From assembly GCA_003512525.1 (NCBI GenBank), contig DOQG01000065.1:3483-14244 (forward strand): a stretch of DNA of 10,762 nucleotides. Direction: 5' to 3'. This document shows, piece after piece, positions 6,773 through 10,762 of the stretch. The position numbers and the translations under genes are program-made. Below the pieces are notes generated by a model. It made no database searches and was not told the DNA's origin. It was given only the letters and a program-made list of their open reading frames with translations. Source of the stretch: Oscillospiraceae bacterium (GTDB taxonomy: Bacteria > Bacillota > Clostridia > Oscillospirales > Ruminococcaceae). Position 1 is the first letter of the stretch. Each line of letters begins with the position of its first letter.

Positions 6773-8656
6773 TCAATACCCCGGATCCGGCAATCCGCTC
6801 AGATAATACCTCGGGTTAAGTCTTTCAGAGCCGTATCTTACCTCAAAGTGGCAATGACAGCCGTAAGCAAGTCCGGTTTCGCCTACTGCGGCTATACATT
6901 CGCCCTGATTTACCTCCTGTCCCGCACTTACAAATATTTCACTGTTATGCGCATATACAGTTGTATACCCATCGGGGTGGAGGATCATGACCGCATTTCC
7001 CAGACCGCCGTTGTCCCAGCCCGCAAAGATTACTGTACCGCTTGCACCTGCATATACGTCCGTTCCGTATGGCGCACCTATATCGACACCACGGTGTCCG
7101 GCATAACCGCCGTCCCACCAGCCCCATTCCCAGAACGTGCCGCCGTCAACAGGCCAGATGTACTTTTTTCCCGTTTCTGCCGATGCGTCCGAATAATGCG
7201 ATGACTGCGGAGGAAGTGTGCCCTGCAATATGATCTCGGTCACAGGCTCCTTCACTCTTTCGGTTTTTTGTATGGTCCTCTTGACTTCCTCATCATTTAC
7301 ATAGTAAACCTTGGCAGTTATCTTGTTTTTGCCCTTTTCGCCTTCCTGCGATACTGTTTCAACGCCTTCATAACGTGTATCGTCGTCCTGATACTCGGTA
7401 TCATAAGGAACATCAACAGTATAGGTTTCAATTCGTGAGATACTTACCGACAGGAAAGGAACTTCCTGCGTCTTGAGCAGCTTTTCACCGGCTCTGAGAA
7501 CATAGTCCTCGTCCATTATGCCCGGGTTCAGCGCTTCAAGCTCATCCATGCTTATGCCAAGCTTAGAACAGATCCCCGAGTGGCTGTCGCCTTCAACGAC
7601 CGTATAATATGCGGCCTCTTCCTTTTTCGAGTTTACGAGCTTTATGATCTCGTCACTTGAAACGATACTGTCCGACAGATACAGCCCGGGTACATATTCG
7701 ATATCTTTTTCAAACGCAACGTCTTCGTCCTTTGCATTTGTACGATAACCGTCGAGTATCTTCTTAAGCTCCGCTTCGACTGCCGTATTGTCGATCAGCG
7801 CACCGTAGAACTTGCCGCCTATGTACATACCGTATGCGTACTCTATAGGAGTATCACTCATTTCAAGCAGCTTGTTTACAAGCTGATATTTTGTAAGATA
7901 TTCCTGATCTCCGAGCATTTCAAGCGAATAGCTCGGCTCCATAGTTATCTTTTTCTCGTTGCCGATATAGGTTATACGTTCCTGCATTATGCGCTCTGCA
8001 TCATTGAATACCTGCTCACTCTCGACATAACCGACAAACTTGCCGTCGACCGTAAGCTTTATCGCATAATTCGTTCCGGTAGCATATCCGACAACACTCA
8101 TCAGAAACACGATCGCTATGATCGGTGCGGCGTAGTTGAAAAGCGTTACAGCAAGTCCCTGCTTGCCAAACACCGCATTCTTCGCTATACTTCCGTACAG
8201 CCTTGCAGCTTTCTTGTTATCGCCTTGTTCCTTTGCCGCCTTGATCTGTTTATTAGTGCGCTGAAGCACACGCTTTGACTTGATCAGCGGAGAGAAGAAA
8301 AAGTTTCCGATCTCCTTGAACGTTCTTTCGACCGCATCTCTGAATAAAGCCGTGTGTTTCCATACAAACTTTGCACCGTGTACAACATACACAGCGGGTT
8401 TTGAAAAAAAGTCAGCGATAATATGGCAAAAATATTGCCCCGCCGCAACAAAAAACTCAAAGATCTTATCCATTGCTACAGCAACAAAAGACTTTCTGCT
8501 TTCTTCCTCTTCGTTGTTTCCTTCCGTCCGACCCGCTCCGCTATCACTCTCAGTCTGAACCGTATTCTGATCGGGTTCTGTATTTTTACCGTCATTGTCG
8601 GGAATTACGGTTTCCTCGATCTCGTTGCGGTAATCGGGTATTTTAAGGTTTCCCAT
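6773..8656 (-). CDS. Membrane-anchored LysM-G5-M23 peptidoglycan peptidase
   Basis: A 627-residue wall-lytic metallopeptidase. The order is an acidic then basic N-terminal region (1-165), one membrane helix (about 168-193), an extracytoplasmic region, a LysM domain (about 351-394) for glycan binding, a G5 domain (about 402-480) and a LytM/M23 domain (about 500-620). Zinc ligands are complete: His521 and Asp525 in HRGVDI and His603 in HCHFEV, with His570 in YAH also conserved, so it should cleave peptide cross-links or stems outside the membrane. The large cytosolic N-terminal part is unusual and could bind a partner. I chose the ATG at 8654-8656 because AAAAGGAAAG lies about seven bases upstream. 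An upstream start would add 23 residues with no ribosome binding site. A 210-base structured leader and a WalR-like array precede it. Confidence 0.92.
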   Translation of the reverse strand: MGNLKIPDYRNEIEETVIPDNDGKNTEPDQNTVQTESDSGAGRTEGNNEEEESRKSFVAVAMDKIFEFFVAAGQYFCHIIADFFSKPAVYVVHGAKFVWKHTALFRDAVERTFKEIGNFFFSPLIKSKRVLQRTNKQIKAAKEQGDNKKAARLYGSIAKNAVFGKQGLAVTLFNYAAPIIAIVFLMSVVGYATGTNYAIKLTVDGKFVGYVESEQVFNDAERIMQERITYIGNEKKITMEPSYSLEMLGDQEYLTKYQLVNKLLEMSDTPIEYAYGMYIGGKFYGALIDNTAVEAELKKILDGYRTNAKDEDVAFEKDIEYVPGLYLSDSIVSSDEIIKLVNSKKEEAAYYTVVEGDSHSGICSKLGISMDELEALNPGIMDEDYVLRAGEKLLKTQEVPFLSVSISRIETYTVDVPYDTEYQDDDTRYEGVETVSQEGEKGKNKITAKVYYVNDEEVKRTIQKTERVKEPVTEIILQGTLPPQSSHYSDASAETGKKYIWPVDGGTFWEWGWWDGGYAGHRGVDIGAPYGTDVYAGASGTVIFAGWDNGGLGNAVMILHPDGYTTVYAHNSEIFVSAGQEVNQGECIAAVGETGLAYGCHCHFEVRYGSERLNPRYYLSGLPDPGY

Positions 8657-8866
8657 ACTCTTTCCTTTTCCGTTTATACAAATAAATACGGGCTGTAATA
8701 CAATACCGCCCGGTACACAACACAATAATATAATAGCCTGCCGCTGTGAACGACAGGTGATAGATTAACGCATATCCCGTTAAAAGTCGGAACGGGCTCA
8801 AGCCCGCCCCATACCTTTAAGGTTGCTTTTCTTTCCGTCATGAAAGACAGCATTTCTTTTCCGTCA
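8657..8866 (-). promoter_or_regulatory. Structured 5' leader of M23 gene
   Basis: From the predicted start near 8866 to the ATG there are about 210 untranslated bases. Three hairpins are visible on the minus strand. GGGC-TTGA-GCCC (extended 8793-8806) and one pairing 8791-8796 with 8776-8781 share bases 8793-8796, so they exclude each other. CCTGTCG with CGGCAGG (8751-8757 with 8737-8743) has a 7-base loop. A short palindrome lies at 8813-8823. This layout would suit a riboswitch or attenuator. I compared it mentally with the ydaO (c-di-AMP) consensus, known upstream of wall hydrolases, and did not find its conserved segments. An open frame on this strand (8674-9066) is considered spurious. 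Confidence 0.45.
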
Positions 8867-8872
8867 GTATTA

Positions 8873-8902
8873 AGTATATCACAAGTGGTTACAAACCTGC
8901 AA
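8873..8902 (-). promoter_or_regulatory. Sigma-A promoter of M23 gene
   Basis: Minus strand: TTGCAG (8897-8902), 18 bases, TATACT (8873-8878). The -35 box lies six bases from the WalR-like array, the spacing expected if the array activates this promoter. Confidence 0.6.
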
Positions 8903-8907
8903 CAAAT

Positions 8908-8935
8908 TGTAACCATTTTGTTACCATTTTGTAAC
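8908..8935 (+). promoter_or_regulatory. Triple WalR (YycF)-like box
   Basis: TGTAAC (8908-8913), CATTT, TGTTAC (8919-8924), CATTT, TGTAAC (8930-8935) on the plus strand. Each half-site fits TGTWAH, and the 5-base spacers give an 11-base period, exactly the published WalR consensus TGTWAH-N5-TGTWAH, here tripled. A further half-site in opposite orientation lies near 8887-8894. The array sits about 40-70 bases upstream of the predicted M23 transcription start. WalRK controls wall hydrolases in Firmicutes, and both flanking genes are wall-associated. No walR gene is in the window. Confidence 0.7.
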
Positions 8936-9096
8936 CTTTTCGACCTTTTGTACAATTTCCTGACTATCGCGACATAAAAAATCGTACACTTTTGATAAAG
9001 CCTAAGTATGTTTCTTAGTTTATTGTGATTTAGCCTAAACATTGCACGTTTATTTGTGCATTCCAACTAAAATTTTATCCGGTTTTACTGTATCAG

Positions 9097-9126
9097 TTGA
9101 CACACCATACACATTCGTGTTAAAAT
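9097..9126 (+). promoter_or_regulatory. Sigma-A promoter of CAP gene
   Basis: TTGACA (9097-9102), 18 bases, TAAAAT (9121-9126), giving a leader of about 40 bases. A lone TGTAAC half-site overlaps the downstream edge of the -10 box (9126-9131). Between this promoter and the WalR-like array (8936-9096) I see only weak palindromes, for example at 9029-9039. Confidence 0.75.
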
Positions 9127-9156
9127 GTAACAGTGAAAATATGTTTATAATCTCAT

Positions 9157-9169
9157 AAAGGCAGGTGAT
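9157..9169 (+). promoter_or_regulatory. Extended RBS of CAP gene
   Basis: AAAGG followed, after one extra C, by AGGTGAT matches an unusually long part of the 16S anti-Shine-Dalgarno tail. The AGG core is eight bases from the ATG at 9174, which favours that start over the in-frame GTG at 9165 and ATG at 9168. The ATG at 9168 remains possible using only the AAAGG part. Confidence 0.6.
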
Positions 9170-9173
9170 GACC

Positions 9174-10355
9174 ATGAGCACGAACAAAGAAACAGCAGAA
9201 GAGCTGAAAGCGGAAAATTCCTACCCATCCAAAAAGAAAAAGCTTTGCGGCAATGCTTTTAAAATTTCTTGTGCCGCAGGCGGATTTATAGCTGTAGTTG
9301 CTCTTTGCGTTCTGTCAAGTCGTTTCTCATGGTTTGGTGTACAGGCAAACGAAAATGCGATAAGCTATGACAACGGCACTGTTTCATCACCCATATCGAC
9401 CACACCAGCACTCGCAGAAAGCATTCCGTCTGAAACAAGCCGACTTGTTACATCTTCACAAACAGCCGATACCCCCAAAAAAACGACCGCGACCACAGCA
9501 GCCGTTACGACCCCAAAAACGACAGCGGCCACGACCAAAGCAGCTACGACTCCAAAAGCGACCACGACCGCTTCAAATACTACTCCGACATCGACTTCAG
9601 CCGCTACAACCCCCGCGACTACTGCCGCTCCCAAACCTGCATGGACAGAAGAAAAGCGCAGCGGTACTATGTATATAAAAACCGCAAGTTGCTCGGCAAG
9701 AAAAGAAGGCTTGCAGGGTTCAAAGGTCGTTTCATTCAAGCATTACGGCGATGCCGTGAATGTTACGGCTATCACCGATACAGGCTACTACAAGCTTGAT
9801 GACGGCACTTATATCCACAGCGATTATCTTACTGACACAAAGCCCGCCGAAACAACGACCGCCGCCACCTCCGCTCCGACGCCATCAACTACACCGGCAC
9901 AGAGCAATATGCAGATATCCTCGGCAGACATTACCGATGAGCCTGTAAACTGCTCAGCCGAAGAGGCCGAGGTATTCCGCATTGTAAACGAGCTCCGTGT
10001 TTCATACGGACTTACACCTTACAAGTGGGACGCAAACGCATACAAGGCGGCAAAAAAACGTTGCGATGAAGCCTTTGATGTATTCTCGCATCTGAGACCT
10101 GACGGAACTAAGTTTTACACGGTATACGGTATAAATTCCGAGGAAGATAAAAACACCGTATTTAAAAATGTCGGTGAAAATCTCGGCTCGGGTCAACCTA
10201 CTGCACAAAAGGTCGTTGACTGTTGGATGGCATCCACCGCAGGACACCGCGAAAACATATTAAACCCCGATATCGAAAATATGGCAGTTGCATTCGGTAC
10301 ATATAACGATGATTTCAAATATTACTGGGTGCAGGAGTTCACGACCTACAGATAA
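9174..10355 (+). CDS. Membrane-tethered SH3/CAP-domain surface protein
   Basis: A 393-residue surface protein. A basic N-terminus (KKKK, 20-23) and one hydrophobic segment (about 29-48) act as a membrane anchor or uncleaved signal. A Thr/Ala/Pro linker (about 98-155) leads to a bacterial SH3-like module (about 162-222), probably wall-binding. A second Thr-rich linker (about 223-245) leads to a C-terminal CAP/SCP domain (about 258-393). CAP signature residues are present: His306 in FSHLRPDG, Glu335 in GENLGSG and His358/Glu360 in AGHRENILNP. The full cavity set appears intact. CAP domains in spore-forming Firmicutes (YkwD-like) are common at the envelope, but their biochemical role is mostly unsettled. 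The gene is divergent from the M23 peptidase and shares its regulatory region. It ends in a strong terminator. Confidence 0.9.
   Translation: MSTNKETAEELKAENSYPSKKKKLCGNAFKISCAAGGFIAVVALCVLSSRFSWFGVQANENAISYDNGTVSSPISTTPALAESIPSETSRLVTSSQTADTPKKTTATTAAVTTPKTTAATTKAATTPKATTTASNTTPTSTSAATTPATTAAPKPAWTEEKRSGTMYIKTASCSARKEGLQGSKVVSFKHYGDAVNVTAITDTGYYKLDDGTYIHSDYLTDTKPAETTTAATSAPTPSTTPAQSNMQISSADITDEPVNCSAEEAEVFRIVNELRVSYGLTPYKWDANAYKAAKKRCDEAFDVFSHLRPDGTKFYTVYGINSEEDKNTVFKNVGENLGSGQPTAQKVVDCWMASTAGHRENILNPDIENMAVAFGTYNDDFKYYWVQEFTTYR
9474..9635 (+). repeat. Degenerate Thr/Ala/Pro linker repeat
   Basis: Short, degenerate ACG/ACC- and GCA-rich units encode blocks such as TTPKTTAATTKAATTPK. The linker resembles the flexible, often glycosylated Thr-rich linkers of ruminococcal surface proteins. 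The low complexity creates long antisense open frames, which I regard as artefacts. Confidence 0.75.
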
Positions 10356-10364
10356 ACCGAAATA

Positions 10365-10402
10365 GAAGCTGTGATGAAATGCAAAAATTTCATCACAGCT
10401 TC
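10365..10402 (+). terminator. Terminator of CAP gene
   Basis: A perfect 16-bp stem (10365-10380 with 10387-10402) with a 6-base loop, starting nine bases past the stop codon. The trailing T-run is weak (CTTTTC near 10407), so efficiency without a factor is uncertain, but the stem is very strong. Confidence 0.8.
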
Positions 10403-10468
10403 TCAGCTTTTCAAAACCTCATTGAAATTGCAGTGCAACATATTGTCAAAACGTCAAAACAATAAATT

Positions 10469-10540
10469 ACAGCCAACATTGCTGAAAACATTTTCGATAC
10501 CGACAAGTTATTAATAATTTCGCGAGTATATCGATGCAAC
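10469..10540 (+). repeat. Dispersed intergenic repeat, copy B
   Basis: Shares the 60-base core (10481-10540) with copies A and C at identical spacing. It also shares ACAGCCAACA immediately upstream with copy A. By hand count, 49 of 60 core positions match A and 47 of 60 match C. After TGCAAC it diverges into a G/C-rich stretch, so it lacks the TCACCGA end and may be a truncated or recombined copy. Confidence 0.8.
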
Positions 10541-10659
10541 GGGCGGGGCGAGCAAGGCAAGGACGCGAAACCCCATACAAGCACACACAGCACCTCACCC
10601 TACGAAAAGAGAATGTGATAGCAAATATAAAAAATAGCAGTGCGGATAAAAACAACGCG

Positions 10660-10762
10660 GCAGTATAATAGAATGTATCACTAGCACCGCTGAAAACAGT
10701 TCCTATACTAACAAGGCGTTAATAATTTCGTGAATAAATCCGTGCAACTGCACTGTCACCGA
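10660..10762 (+). repeat. Dispersed intergenic repeat, copy C
   Basis: Aligns to copy A without gaps over 103 bases, from GCAGTAT to TCACCGA, with the core at 10689-10748. It is in the same orientation as copy B and opposite to copy A. The window ends exactly at the conserved TCACCGA, so the element may extend further. Confidence 0.8.

Larger units (their letters stand above)
10403..10762. other. Non-coding right end
   Basis: No supported gene. The two short minus-strand open frames here (10411-10593 and 10467-10655) overlap each other in different frames, lack ribosome binding sites and run across repeat copy B. Apart from the repeat copies B and C, I see nothing interpretable in 10541-10659. 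Confidence 0.6.

Noticed and set aside
8657..8866. ydaO/c-di-AMP riboswitch or T-box in the M23 leader
   Set aside because: The conserved segments of ydaO as I know them and the T-box antiterminator core are not visible; only generic hairpins are.
8674..9066. 130-codon open frame on the minus strand upstream of the M23 gene
   Set aside because: It has no ribosome binding site, covers the predicted promoter, the WalR-like array and the structured leader, and its translation shows no domain or sensible composition.
9365..9739. 124-codon antisense frame rich in Val and Ala across the CAP linker
   Set aside because: It is a by-product of the low-complexity Thr/Ala/Pro coding repeat on the plus strand.
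10481..10540. Short peptide encoded by the dispersed repeat (ALIIS-like translation in one frame)
   Set aside because: Stop codons appear in two copies, differences are spread over all codon positions, and there is no ribosome binding site.
111..10762. The whole window as one transposon bounded by inverted repeats
   Set aside because: The inverted copies are degenerate, copy B breaks the symmetry, no transposase or integrase is present and the content is ordinary chromosomal genes; independent dispersed copies are simpler.

Overview
The window reads as chromosomal DNA of a Gram-positive (monoderm) member of the Clostridia, most likely an Oscillospiraceae/Ruminococcus or [Eubacterium] siraeum-like gut bacterium. 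This is inferred from style, not from a database match: moderate GC, Firmicutes-type ribosome binding sites, TTGAAA-N17-TATAAT promoters, a Thr-rich linker surface protein, a sortase-type surface protease and a SpoIIM-like sporulation membrane protein. No rRNA, tRNA, CRISPR array, transposase or phage gene was seen.

Layout, left to right. Positions 1-368 are non-coding and hold one copy of a short dispersed repeat (111-213) and a very long foldback hairpin (259-367) directly behind the first gene. Five genes then lie on the minus strand. In map order they are a GufA/ZupT-type ZIP metal transporter (369-1151), a 1275-residue secreted and wall-anchored papain-like protease (1242-5069), a PduL-type phosphotransacylase (5220-5798), a SpoIIM-like polytopic membrane protein (5877-6632) and a membrane-anchored LysM/G5/M23 peptidase (6773-8656). 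A 517-bp divergent regulatory region (8657-9173) separates these from the only plus-strand gene, a membrane-tethered SH3/CAP-domain protein (9174-10355). The right end (10356-10762) is non-coding, with a strong terminator and two more copies of the dispersed repeat.

Most genes appear to be separate transcription units. Terminators follow the M23, pduL, C1 protease and CAP genes. The ZIP gene runs into the foldback hairpin. Two promoters take their -35 box from the terminator of the gene upstream. Only the SpoIIM-like and pduL genes lack a terminator between them, and pduL has its own consensus promoter there.

Functionally the window is dominated by the cell envelope: a peptidoglycan hydrolase, a CAP protein, a surface protease and a sporulation-type membrane protein. 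The most telling regulatory signal is a triple TGTWAH-N5 array between the M23 and CAP genes. It matches the WalR (YycF) box and points to WalRK-type control of wall remodelling. The least explained structures are the three-copy dispersed repeat, which has a gapless 60-bp core, and the ~210-nt structured leader of the M23 gene with mutually exclusive hairpins.
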